A stretch of 64,000 nt of DNA from Chromobotia macracanthus (taxonomy: Eukaryota; Chordata; Actinopteri; Cypriniformes; Botiidae): assembly GCA_036877525.1 (NCBI GenBank), contig JAZGTH010000066.1:6360001-6424000 (forward strand), in the 5' to 3' direction. Position 1 is the first letter of the stretch. Every line of letters starts with the position of its first letter. The notes beneath the pieces are model-generated. The model was not told the DNA's origin, made no database searches, and worked only from the letters and a program-made list of their open reading frames with translations. Made by a program: the position numbers and the translations under genes. Positions 47,599 to 60,617 of the stretch are shown here, in pieces.

Positions 47599-49897
47599 AT
47601 GGCAGGTGAGAGATCTTGTTTAATCTTAAGATGTTTAAGATGGATGTTTAGTACTGTCTTAGGCTACTCTTTTTTCAATGTGTATTAAAAATAATCAAAC
47701 CCTTACAAAAATATGTTCAACACAGTGTAAATACCACAGTTCAGAGATGGGATCATAATGGCAAACATTTTTGTACTGAATGATTACCATATTAATGTAC
47801 CACATAAATGGTATTTACAAGATACAAGATTTTTTATATAGTACTATATAAAAAATAGTACTACCATGGTTTAAAAACATAGTTTTTCTAAGGTGCATGT
47901 CCAAAAGACCATGATATTACCAAATAAATGGATCAATAAATTACAGCATGAGTTATTTTTAACTTTAAAATGTGAAATTTGTTTTTGGGTCACAGAAAAC
48001 AATTTTCCTCCTCTTCCACGGTTCATTCCATTGAAGCCATGCTTTTATCAGGACTTCAACGAGATTCCAGACCAACACCGGACTATGTGCAAACGGCTGT
48101 ATTACCTCTGGATACGTATGTTCATAAATATGTTTACCATTATTTTTGGGCTGTTTCTCACTGCACACAAGCAGCTTCATGTGGTGTGTGCTCTGTGGAG
48201 TAGAATACAGTCAGGCTGTTTATTTGCATTAGTTTCCACTGTAAACACTGTCACAGAAACAGGTTTCTGATTTGGATCTGTCAATTCGTGAACACAAATG
48301 TGGGTTGTCATATGACTCTAATGTTATTGTTCATTGTGCATGTTATGGTTGTATTCCACAAGCATTAACTGTGTAAGTCCTGTACCAGTACCCTGCAACG
48401 CTAACACTTGCAATAAAGTGTTTTTTCTTAGTTTTAAACAGTAGTTAGATTTAGATTATTGTTAGCTAGTAGAATCATAATGTAATCATTGTGTGTTAAA
48501 ATATGTTTTGTGTGCGTTTTCCAGCACCTGTGCTGTTGCAACAGATGTGATATTTTGCTGTTTACCATCAAGCTATTATTATAAAGTATTTAAAAGACTA
48601 AAAACAGTCTTAAATCTGTTATTAAACTTTGTTCTGTGGTTTTCTTTCTGTTAGTACACAGTGCCACTCTAGCGGTGAACCTGATTGGTTGTCTGGCTTG
48701 GATGTGCGGTGGGGGCGGGGCAACCAACTTTGGGATGGCCTTTCTTTGGCTGATACTGTTTACTCCATGCTCATATGTGTGCTGGTTTAGACCCATCTAT
48801 AAAGCCTTTAAGTAAGTTCAATTGATGTCACATGATCAAACGATAATACGTGATAATACGCAGTGCTAACCCGGCATCTCTTTCTCTTGCAGGACAGACA
48901 GCTCTTTCAACTTTATGGCATTTTTTTTCGTATTTATGGCACAGGTAGTGATTAGTATTATTCAGACTGTAGGAATCCCAGGATGGGGAGTTTGGTAAGA
49001 ACTGCTCATTGTATTTAATTGTAGGTCTGCCAACATATATGGTTGATGGATGGATGGAAGGATAAACAGACAGACAAATAAAGCATATTAAAATATAGCA
49101 TGTATAATATAGCATATAGTATAAAAGTTCCAGTTATTTTAGCCTATGGAAATGCTGTTGACTCACATACAGTGTCAACATTAATATATCGATGATGAAT
49201 GATGGATGGATGAATAGACAGAAAGACAGACATGTATATTATGATGTTTATAGGTTCCAGTTATGTTAGCCTAGAAATGATAATGACTTGTGTATTCTTT
49301 TACCTCACAGAGTATTTTTAAGATGATTGCTGTTATGTTTAGGATAAATGAAAAAGTTATGTAATATTCTCAATTTAAGTCTTTTTTGCATTTTGGAGAG
49401 CTTTGTTAATGAAGGGAATATGTCTTTTTTATGACAGCGGCTGGCTGGCCACCATCACTTTCTTCAGCACTAATATCGGCTCTGCTGTTGTTATGCTGAT
49501 TCCAACTGTAATGTTCACTGCCGTGGCTGTGCTCTCCTTCATTGCCCTCACTAGGGTAACTGTTATTATTCCTTCATCATTATTATTTTTAATATACACA
49601 GATCTCATGATATTATTTCCCCAAATTAAAGCAATTACTAGGTTTGCTGTCTGTGAAAACATGAATCCAGGGTGTACATGTGAAATCTTTGAAAATTTCT
49701 CTCTGACTTAGGTTCATAATTTGTACCGTGGTAGTGGGGGCAGCATGAGCAAGGCTCAGGAGGAATGGACCACCGGTGCTTGGAAGAACCCTCACGTCCA
49801 ACAGGCAGCACAGCAGGCAGCGATGGGGGCCGCCCAGGGGGCCATGCAACAACAGTACTCAGCCGCCCCAACCTATAACTATGATGAGCCAATGTAG
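47599..49897 (+). CDS. scamp5: Secretory carrier membrane protein 5 (SCAMP5), 229 aa
   Basis: Four-helix protein of synaptic and secretory vesicles, acting in exocytosis and in endocytosis during strong activity. Coding exons: 47599-47605, 47996-48115, 48655-48811, 48893-48994, 49438-49555, 49712-49897; the phases agree. The first coding exon holds only 7 coding bases (Met-Ala plus one base). The N-terminus NNFPPLPRFIPLKPCFYQDF lacks the NPF repeats of SCAMP1-3, as in SCAMP5. Membrane helices include TLAVNLIGCLAWMC, FGMAFLWLILFTPCSYVC, FVFMAQVVISIIQTV and NIGSAVVMLIPTVMFT. The cytoplasmic E-peptide CWFRPIYKAF is intact. The tail has SKAQEEWTTGAWKNPHVQQ, unlike the shorter SCAMP4. Human SCAMP5 is 235 aa. 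Which teleost duplicate (a or b) cannot be told. Confidence 0.96.
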
Positions 49898-52800
49898 TTT
49901 CTTTTTAGCCACTGTGGGGGAGGGGACAGTAACAGGGTATTTGGGAGAGATAAGGAAATGTACTTTTGAACCCCATAAATAGAAAGTTACTCTTGCCAAT
50001 GTGGTATTACAGCAGATTTATTGAATGGTTATGTAGTGTTTCTTCACTTCCCATATTTTGAATAAGGCTGAACTAGTGCACCAATAAGGAGAGATTCCAG
50101 GCTCTCTCCCTCAATGTGTTTCTATAGTAACTAGATTCTCAGTTGGTTTTGAGATTCGTCTGTATGGTGTTTGCAAGCCAGTTATATATTTTGGTTGGCT
50201 GTTGGTATTCCACAACATTTTGACATTTTAACAATTTAACAAGATGCAATCTAGCAAATGCGTCTTTACTCTCATGTCTCGTCTAAACGATTGTTTTATG
50301 CACAAAGAGAGGGGAAAGATCAACACTTGAAAATAAATTGACTTGATCTTACAACTGAAATAGGGTAAAGCTGATAATGATAGACCATTTCACAATAAGT
50401 GTTTTTTTAATTACCTCTTTCCAGTTTTTATTTTCCATAAAGGTAAAGGGAAATCTATATGTTTACATATATGTTTGCTGACGTGCAGTTAATGTTTTTG
50501 TTACCTCAGGATTCAGTTGACTCATTTTACTGCTGTTCTATAGCCAGACCCCGGCTACAGAATTGACTGGGCGAAAAACATTCGTACATGTACATGTTGT
50601 ATATCTGTAGTTTAATTTAGACACTCTTGAACAGATGAAATGGTAAACCTGCTCTTAGCCACAGAATTATGTATTTCATTCTGTTCTAATCCTCATATTC
50701 TGTAAAGGCTCAAATTTGGGGAGTTGTTTTAATTGTAATAGCTGAAATAATTTGTGAATTATTCGAGACCCATTGACTTTTGGTGTAATTTCTGTAAATA
50801 TCAAAATATGTCGCCTGGGTGACTTTTCTCCTCACTATGAAGAGTTGAAATCTGCAAAGCACACTTTTATGTAATATCGTCACAAATACAATATGTGGTA
50901 TCATAATAATAATTATTATTATTGTAGTTTACACAGTTTGCATCTCCCAAGTCACATTTGTGAATGGCAATTTCCTAGAAATAATTGCCCTATTATGCAT
51001 TGAAAAGTAACAGCTGTGGGAAATTCTTAAACTACACATATTTCGAAACTCTGTCAGACCGCAACAAAATGCAGTGTTTTAGTATTTATCACATGTAATA
51101 TACAGTAGATCATTCATTTAGATTTGTTATTTACAATTGAACTAAATTAATGGTCTATCTTTGAAGAACTGGTTGGTAATAAGCAGATGGTTGACTAGAA
51201 TTTGGTCATAGCTAAACTTTAAGTAAAATGAAAACTAATGATTAAGTATTAGATAGTGTACAGTATATGTAATATTTATCTAAATGTCTTAATCAAACCT
51301 TCTGTCATTTCAACAGCTGTGATATTCATGTATGTTTGGGGAGTTAACAGAAAAAGTACTCTGTATGTACTTTTCTGTTTATGTAAAGACTTGTTTTTGT
51401 TGTGTTTTCTATTATGTGTCTGTATTTGAGTGTTTGAGCATAACTTTCACAGTGTAATGCAGTCAGACGTGGGGCTTGGTAAGACAGAATGACCAATTCA
51501 GAGCTTTGGCTGAGATTTTGTCCCTAATTGACATTCATGAGTTTTTAGTGTTAGAGGACCTCTAGTGGATTGGATGTATGAAACTTTACCTCTGTTTTCT
51601 AACAGCAAAGAAAACAAGGGCAGATGCAATATTGATATCTGTCATGTATAATTAAATGGGAAAATATATTACATCATGCTATATTTCAGCCGCACCAGCA
51701 AAAGTTAAGTCACTGTCCTTTGCCAAGATCCAACACCTTTATTTGTGCCCCCGTATTAATGAATATATATCCCAACAGTTTAAAGTAGATAAAACCTTGT
51801 TCATACTGTAAAGTGAGTGCAAGATGCTGGTAGAGTAACAACAAAAACAGATAGTTGTCTTTGTGTAGTGAGTTGTGTGTGTGGTTATTGGTGCATTGTG
51901 ATTGAACCAAACCTTGTGATGTGCATACAAACGCACTCTGTATGTATGTGTGTGTTGATGTTCATTCTTTTGTCAAGTCTAAAGTGGAATGTATTGTTGA
52001 TTTGGAAATTAGAACCACACAGTTCAGTACATTTAACAGGTTTCCATTTTGAATGATTCCCCCCCCCCTCCCCCCCAATTTTCCATGGATAAACATTTTA
52101 ATTGTTTTATATTATTACCAATTTAGCCATATTTTCCCCTCTGTTATGTTTACTGTATTTTTACTGTATATTTCTTACATTTCTGATAAAAACTAAAGTT
52201 ACAAATCAATCAATCATGCAGACATGAAGTTTAATACAGTAGTTGTGGTATTTGAAGTTGGTTGTTTTTAAGTTTGAGATTTGAGAATTGTTTTGGTTTA
52301 ATTTGTATTACTTTTTATATTAATTTTCCCTCTCCCTGATGGATAGTAAACAGATAAAATGTTGCTTCCCGTGTCTAAGTTTTTATATGGTAGTTCATGA
52401 AGTGGAAAATTAAATGTAAAATCCACCAGTAGATGGCACCAAAGGGCAGGGTGGACTGCATCTGCTTTTATGTTTGGTACAGTATAACGTACTTCCATAC
52501 TTCTTTCACTAATGCTGCAGTATATAGTACGTATACTGCACACAGTTAATTTTCTGTATGCTAGAAGTAATATTAACATCTATTTTAATTCTTTCTTTCT
52601 TTACTCCGTATTTGATGTAAGGTATTAACTGAGATAACTGGACACTTGCTGAAATAAACATGCAAACTGTTGAGGTAATGTGACAACAATGAAACATAGT
52701 ACAGTACATTGTATATACTGTGTTGCATGCTTTTTAAAATAGTAGGCAGCATACAGTACATACTGTGCAGTATACTAATATTTCATTCTACACACAGTAG

Positions 52801-55776
52801 GAATCGACTTCTGCAGAAAATGCATTACAATTTTTTTTTAAAGAGGGACCTTGTTATGACAGTTGCTGAAACAATGGGATGCAAAAATGAAAGAACCATG
52901 TTTTGTTTAAGGTATTCTAATCTAAAAATGAACAAGATGTGAATTAGAATACAAAACATCTTCTGTGCTACAATTATGTTTCAAGGACAAACGTTCAAAC
53001 AATATTGAAATGAAAAGCAAAATCATTTTCATCATTTTGAAACACCAAAATACATTTCTTAAATATCCTTAAACTATATTTAAGAACCTTCAATATCTTT
53101 TTGCTCCAACTAGTACTAAATGCATGCGTACATTGTACATACATAAAAGTACATTTACAATTTGACCTGTCGGGTCCGATTTTCAGGAAAATGCCAGTTA
53201 AGCTTCATTTGACTTCAACATACATTAAAGTACGTAATATAATCTGCAAAGTATAGAAGTGAGATGGCAACAGAGAGGCAAAAGTTACGGATTGCAGCTT
53301 TAAATGAAAAATAGCTCAAACTTGCTTGAAAAGTTATTAAATCTCATCAGATGATGTCTGTGTCTCCTCAACCATTCTCTTCTTCATATTCTCCTTTGTG
53401 CAAGGACAATTATTATTTTTAAGAGGACGAAATCCAATCTCTCACGAAAACTAATGTTGTGATCTTACATTATTACGCATGATCTTACATTATTTTCTGT
53501 ATCACTTCTGGTGTGTGTTTGGTTGTGAAAATTATGTTTGTAGACCAGACAGATTTGTCTGTGATTCCATCTTGTTGTTGTGTAATGTGTGACCCCCTGT
53601 TGCCAACATGGTGTGTAATATGCACACACCAGCAACTACATGGTACACCAGTCGTGTAATGTGAGAACAAGAGCGATCTGACGATTTTGAAAATCACTCA
53701 ACATTGGTCTGTACTGGAAAATAAAAACAAATAAAATTAAAACTTGTATAATTGTATATGTAGCATAATTCCATCTACCTGCACTCACATGGAAAACACT
53801 TTTAAAGGCCTGCAAGATTAGCTGTACACAAGAGCGCAAAACACAAAGTATAGCCTATGTGAGCAATAATAATAGTGATGTAACGTACCTTACTTTGCAT
53901 CACTGTGAAGTACACAGTGAAGTACTATTCATGCAAAGCCATGAAAAGAAACCTTTTAATCTGGACTTCTTTTATAATGGCACATTTGCTCTTTCACAAA
54001 TTGCATCTGTTACAGTTCGCCATTTGTATTGATGCAATATGCCTGTTTTACATTTTCACAATTGTGTCACATATTTGTTTTGAACAAACCGTGTTTGCTT
54101 TTTCCCAATAGTTCTCATCAGGGTTCTCACCAGAGGCACCTTAGAAAATAATGAGTGCCTTTGTTTGGGACATGCCTCACAGGATGCGCTGAAGAATCAT
54201 TATAAAACAGGTAAATTAGAATTTCAAACTTGCTGACACAGTTCCCTGGTCGATTTGTGATTCGGGAAAATGAATACAGGCGCTTGTGAGCATCTCTATG
54301 GCAGAGAAGAGCGCATTCCTGATGTAGTTGCGTCTTTCCTGCTATTCATTACTTTTCTTAATGGGATAATCTGGTCTGCGTCTATTGCTGCAGAGCAGTC
54401 GCATTCACAATTCACCAGCCTGCACTGCAACACTGAATTGAATTCATTTGCTTCCCCAACTGGGGTAGCAAGTGGTTGAAAAGATTCTAACAGAGAGCGA
54501 GAGTGCATGTACAGTATGTGTGTGTTTGTGGGAAGTCCTATGCATACAGCAACTATTAATAGAAGAGAGTGTGTTAGAAGGGAAGATAAGAAATAAGTAT
54601 GTGTATCTGATGGAGTGAGAGGGGGAGAGAGAGTGAAAAGAGGAAGGGGGAGGTTTCCAAAGACCGAGTGCCTGAGCATTACTGAGTGATAGAGAACAAG
54701 ATTGAAACAGAGGTGTTGAGCGTGCATCCATCTCTGGTGTTATCTGAGCGCGCTTAGATGGGGTAAGAGATGCACTACACGGTGCAGGAACACAGTGGGA
54801 GCACAGCAAAGCCTGGCAACTCTGCGGAAGCTTTTTATAGACATATGGAGGAGCAATAAACCCATACGGCAATCAGATCTGGACTAGAGCCACAAAAGCA
54901 AAGAGGAACCAAGGAAAGCTGGTGAAATTCAACCTCATTTGAGCGATGGGTTAGCTGCACTGGTTGTCTACAACTCTTTTTTGTCTCAGAGGGGTCATTT
55001 AGCTTAGCGAGATCCTTGACATTTTGAGAGAAGAATTTCTTTCCTGTCACTCAGGTGTCAGAGGGAATGGATTCTTGTTCTGACAGCTCTCTCCTGGATT
55101 GGCAATCTGAATTCCTCCTACTGGTTAGTCTCAGTTTACTTGGATTAATATTTTTACAATATCAAGTACATTTGCACTGATAAAGCTCTCTGCAATGGAG
55201 CTTAATAGAATACATTTTTGAATGCAGATATTTATGAAATGGAGTGAATTACAGTTGTGTATGTACAGAGAATGAGTGAGAACATTGACAGATGTCACAG
55301 ATACTCCAGTGAATTGGCAGGTCGGCTGGAACATTGTGAAACTTTCTAAATAAAACTCAAAAGACTTACTTTCTGTCTGTCTTGAAGACTAGTTTTATCC
55401 TGATGTTCAAAATGATACCAGCCGATTTAATTTTAATATCACATAAAGATCAAAGCTTTGCTGAGAACTTTTTGTTTGGATACATCTGCTGATACAATTC
55501 CATTTTATTGCTACTTTTTGGCTTTTACAGTTTTCCATTTGAATTTTGACATATTGACAAGATGTTATTGGACTGAGATCTCTGAAGTTACTGAATTTGT
55601 GATGTCAACTCACAGAAGTTTTCTGTATAAGTTCCACAAACAACTATGTTTACGATGTTTAGACCTGAGAATGGGTGTTCCATTCAGATAAGATCAAACA
55701 TCACCGTGGGGATCTTCAGACATGACGCCCAGAGTCCTCTCCCCTTGTCACGGCTGCTGTCGTCCCCTCGTGAAGG
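49898..55776. other. scamp5 3' region and insyn1 upstream region
   Basis: No coding exon is recognised in 5.9 kb. The scamp5 3' UTR starts here; AATAAA at 50332-50337 and at 52653-52658 are candidate ends, the second giving a 2.7 kb UTR. A C-rich homopolymer lies at 52060-52077. A half copy of the TIR element is at 53178-53304. At 54270-54762 purine-rich sequence ends in GATGGG followed by the donor-like GTAAGAGA (exon edge about 54762), a possible non-coding exon of insyn1. Open frames on the minus strand at 54296-54872 follow from the pyrimidine/purine bias. Confidence 0.5.
53178..53304 (-). repeat. Short TIR element, copy 3 (half)
   Basis: Read on the minus strand it starts CTGCAATCCGTAACTTTTGC and CTCTCTGTTGCCATCTC, and ends CATTTTCCTGAAAAT, matching the left half of 13271-13551. 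Confidence 0.7.
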
Positions 55777-55805
55777 ATGTTTCACGCAGAAGTGATCGAA
55801 CCTGA
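55722..55805 (+). promoter_or_regulatory. Upstream ORF overlapping the insyn1 start codon
   Basis: ATG at 55722 opens 27 codons (MTPRVLSPCHGCC...) and ends with TGA at 55803-55805, out of frame with and past the insyn1 ATG at 55777. G at -3 and A at +4 make it an acceptable start. It matters only if the insyn1 transcript includes these bases, which I infer from their position next to the start codon. Confidence 0.45.
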
Positions 55806-58800
55806 ACTTGACCTGAACAAAAGCCGTGACCGGAGAGCACAGATCCGCAGGCACATTAAGATGGTCATGGAACAGCTGGAGGAAGTTCTCGCCGAGCTGA
55901 AGGGCGTGGCGAAAGAGCTTCGAGAGGTAAAGGACACAATGGCATTAGATGGTCGAACGCTTAGTGGGGGTTAAAACAAATTGTTTCCTTCCACAGATGG
56001 TTTTCTTTCATAGGCTGACCACTGTCTTGTTGGAGCAACTGTGTGAGGAGAACCTAACTGAGCAATTTAGTTTAAATATTAAATACTCAAATACCATTCA
56101 AATTAGTGGCACAGATATTTAAAGGGGACCCTTGAGCACTAAACAATAGGCAGGGCAAGACTAGTTTATTTGAATATAGCACTTCGTACACAATGGTAAT
56201 TCAAAGTGCTTTACTTAGGAGTGATTTATCAAAAACAGCAACAATAACACACATTCATACAAGTATTTATGACGAGATCCTGTTTGTATGATGTTTTTGC
56301 CTAATTTTTGCCTCTGCATTTGAGTTTCCGCCTTTACAGTTCTTGCTTCCCAGCTTCACACGCACAGTCTAACAGACACAAATGCAATGGCTGCATTTTA
56401 GCACACAAACACACACAAGGTCACAAACACATCCATGCCCCCGTGATACTGTACATCTAGGATCTGTTGATGTGACAGCTTATCACCCAAACTGTAACCA
56501 GCAGATACATTAACAAGGGGAAGACTTGCTAGTCGACACTCGCCCATGCATGCCGTGACACCCCACACAAGCAAGACATGATCTGTGATGCCTAATTATC
56601 ACCCGGCACATCAGACAACAGGCTGCCACACGCAACAGCATCACCAAATCCGATCTCCTCGTCTTTCCACCTGTCAGCGCCTCGTCTGTTTTACAGTTAT
56701 CACCCTTTGTGCCCGGCGACTGTTTTCAGAATTATACGAGAGGACATCTTCTTAATTAATCTTTCTCCTCGGGTGGATATCTATCTGCCTCATTACTGTC
56801 ACTGAGTTTATGGGTGTCCCAGACTGGCATTTGTCTCTTCATCTCAGTCACAGCTCCTCCGGATTTGTCTCATTTGTCTCCTTGGCCAAGTGCAGGCATG
56901 ACCGGTAGCTCAGCTGCTGTGGAGTTAACACCTCCATATGCCACTCATGCCTTGTAGCAGGGCCTTATGCTTAATACTGACATCTTGTTATGGTTATTAG
57001 GTTTGCCACACGATCATCCGTCCTTCAGCTTCCCAGTTTTCCGTGGATAACAGCTGGATATCTGTCACAATTCCGAAGTCTATCCTGCCATATGGAACAT
57101 GCACACTGCTCACTCGATCCTCTCAAACAGTGTCAAGCATTATAGAGTGTAATTATAAAAGACATCAAAAACTGTATCTAGTCAAATTAGTTTATGTCAT
57201 AACAAGTACATTATGATGGTGCAGAGATCATTGTTTGGGAAGCTTCTTTGTGGGTTGCTAAGCTACAGAGGCAAGTAATTAGTATATCTGAAAAAAATGA
57301 AAATACTTTCTTTACTATGGAAAAGAGTAGCCAGAATATTCTAAAAAGATAAAAATCACCTTTTTTGTTGTGGTCTGCTGGTAAGAGAGTCAGGTCACTG
57401 GTTCATTTCCCAATGCCAGCAGGAAGCAACTGAAGTGCCCTTGAGCAAGCCACCTTACCCCCAACTGCTGCCAGGGCACAGCAGTGCTACCCACCACTCC
57501 GGGTGTGTGTTCACGGTTTGCAGGGTGTGTGTGTGTTAACAACTCACCACTCTAATGTGTGTGCACTAACTGGATGGATTAATGCAGAGGACAAATTCCG
57601 AGTACGGAATTCTGAGTACTTAGCCTGCATATCAATTCATTTCACCTTACTTTACTTGTTGCATGGAAAAAGTTACAAAGGTTTGGATTAGGGTGAGAAA
57701 ATAATGAGAGATTAACTATTTATTTTAATTATGTTACCCTTTTAAAAAAGTAGAAAACTTACTATTAAAACGTATGGTTAACTAACTAAAACTTAGGCTT
57801 AACTTAGTTAACTGCATTGAAGCTACTTAGTTTACATTATTTGGCCAGGGGGGTGACAATATAATTTACATTCGATGACATAATATTGGCATAAACAAAA
57901 ATCAAGTTTATATTAGTTTACAAGTCTATATCATTTCAGATCGTTCCTATGCCCTTGAGTAGCTTTACTAGTAAATATGCTCTAACATTATTAAACAGGA
58001 ACAAATTCTTAAATATAAAAAAATTATTAGATAGTGTAAGTTAAGATCATTATTTTAAGAGCAAATAAATGAGCCTACACTGAATACCAGCAAAACATAA
58101 TGCATAATGTATGAAGGTAGAAACTGATGGTCTGGTTTAGAGGTTTTGGGGTCTTCAGCTATACTGCAGGTAAAAATCAATAGCTAAAGAAGCGAAAGGA
58201 GGTGACAGGTCTGTATCGTACTGCTTTAAATCACACAAAGAGTTAAAATTGGCCAGATAGTTCCGACTTGTTCCACACGCTCTCTGTTTAAAAGCCTTGG
58301 AGGGCTTGGTAATTATCCGACTCCAAGATCCTGGGTTCTTCACATACAGTATGATGACTTCTGAGACAAATTAGATAATAAGACAAAGGTAGTACTTTTA
58401 GAATAGGATTTACTGCACCAGCTACATAATGAGATTTAGATGGTGGACATAAATTGACTTTCTGTCTTTTGTTTTTGTGTTACCGTACCAGACTTGGTAC
58501 TTTATTTTAAAAGTTCTGTAACTTCTAAACTACTTTACGTTTGGCCTGTTCTAGTAAACAGATTGTTCCACCATCCATTTTGATTGGGTGAGCTTTGTCT
58601 GAAGCATTTGTAAATGCTCACCTGCGACTGATCACAAATTAAATTTTATTTAATGCACCAAATAGGATGATCATTATGTTGCTTAGCAACCATAAGCAGC
58701 TTACAGTTAGATTAATCAACTATATTACTTGCCTGAGGAACTGTTTGCTTTCTAAAGCAAGTATTATGTTTTAATGCTTATGCTTAGAATGAGGGATTTG

Positions 58801-60585
58801 AATATGGCCCTCACCTATGCTACGGACATGCATGGAACCTTAAAGATCCCACCCTCCAATCAGAGCGATTTTCAAAGCCAGGCCTCTTCTAATACTGCGC
58901 AGAGGTATGAAAATACATAGTTTGACAGGCAAGTAGGACATCCTATGAACATTTTATGGTCCTGTGCCTTCCAAAGAAGATATATTAATATATATATATA
59001 TATATATATATTTAAACCACTTAGTGATTGCTATCAGGATGTGAAAAGACTTTCAATCTGCATAACAAAAAATGTTTCTGGAATAGATTGCCTACCCTGC
59101 CTTTAAATTGTGCAGCTTTTAGAGGTGTACTATTAATTTAGTTTTCTAAGATTCTACGTTTGTAACCTTGCAGGTGATAAAGTAGAAAAAATTTATAGAC
59201 TTTAAAACACAATATCTAGGGACCAGAATCTCAGCTTTTATTACTTGTGCCCTGGCAACCAATGCCAAAAATCACCAGCTTTATCCCTTGAGGTCATTGT
59301 TGTGCTTTGTTATCTGGAATCATGTTTTAATGTATTGCCCCATCATTTGCTATAATTAAACTTCCATCAGTGTGTCATCCGCACATTGTATATGATTAAT
59401 ATGTTGCCATTTGTTTATAGTAAATACAACATACTGCATGCAAAGATAAATCACCAATAAAACCCCTTTAACTGATTAGATATTAGATCTGTCTTTTGCT
59501 AAAGTCTCCTGCTTCTCAGATTTTTCTCCTGAGAAACAGACCATAACAATAAGCTGTAGTGTTAGTGTTGCAGGAAGAGATCTTAACAATGTCTCAAGCT
59601 GCGCTCTCACACGTGCACTCAGAGATGAACTTCAACATTTCTCAACAAATTATCTGAGCTATGCTGTCCACATTTTTACATAACCCTACACCATTACCAT
59701 ACGTCAACGATGTCAACAAAGTCCATTACCTCTGAGCACCAAAATCTGACATCCTCTGGGATGTTCATGATCACCAGGTCATGTTGCACAGTACCTCCAA
59801 GTCTTACTGTACCATGAGTTTCTATAGGTCGGCTTCAGCAAAGTTTGCAAACCACTAAGCCTTGTCATCAGTTCCTTCAGACTGTGTCACTCTGATCTCA
59901 GATCAGCGAGTCGTGGTTGGCAGAAATGCATTAGACATAAACAGTGTGCCAGCACATGATCCAATACCTCCTCCAGGCAGGACGCTTTTAGTCCCAAAAC
60001 GCATCTTTTTGATAACTTTATCTCATCGCTTATCATTCTTGGCAAGGATCGATATTATATTCGTGAATACGGTACATAATGCTTGCTCGTCTGCATTGCA
60101 AATAGCCCGGCATTGTGTGAACATGGTGTGTGCGTTTTCGAGCAGCAGGTGCGGGCTGAATGGATATTCGGGCTGTTGAATGCGCGTCATTCGGGCTCTT
60201 CCTGTTTACATTTGGCTGCTCATTACCGAATACCGACCGCAAACAGCCCGCGGCCCGCCGCTGAAGAGCTGATCCGCTATATCATAAGCGCTCGGTAATA
60301 CCACGGCCCGTTATTCAATGGCACTCTACGGATACTTAGGAAAAAGTTCGCGCTTGGCACCAAAACGGCACCGAGCTCACTGGAGTCAAAGCTTTTGAAT
60401 AACGGAGCGGGTCGTCATCAATAACGCTGACGTTTTAATTCAAAGGCACGACTTTTATCTTCGAAAAAGCAAAGGAATGAAGCATGAACGCAGTCATAAA
60501 TAACATATTCACTCGGTTAATATTGACAAGATGCGCTTATAATGAGTTTGCAATGGAAACGCTTTAATCGCTGCGGTATTCTGCC

Positions 60586-60617
<32 letters not shown>

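Noticed and set aside
47893..48270. A 125-codon plus-strand open frame around 48 kb
   Set aside because: It simply contains the scamp5 exon 47996-48115 read in frame together with surrounding intron sequence.
54296..54872. Two overlapping minus-strand open frames of about 142 codons
   Set aside because: Both come from a purine-rich plus strand giving Ser/Leu/Pro-rich chance frames; no splice support and no homology recognised.
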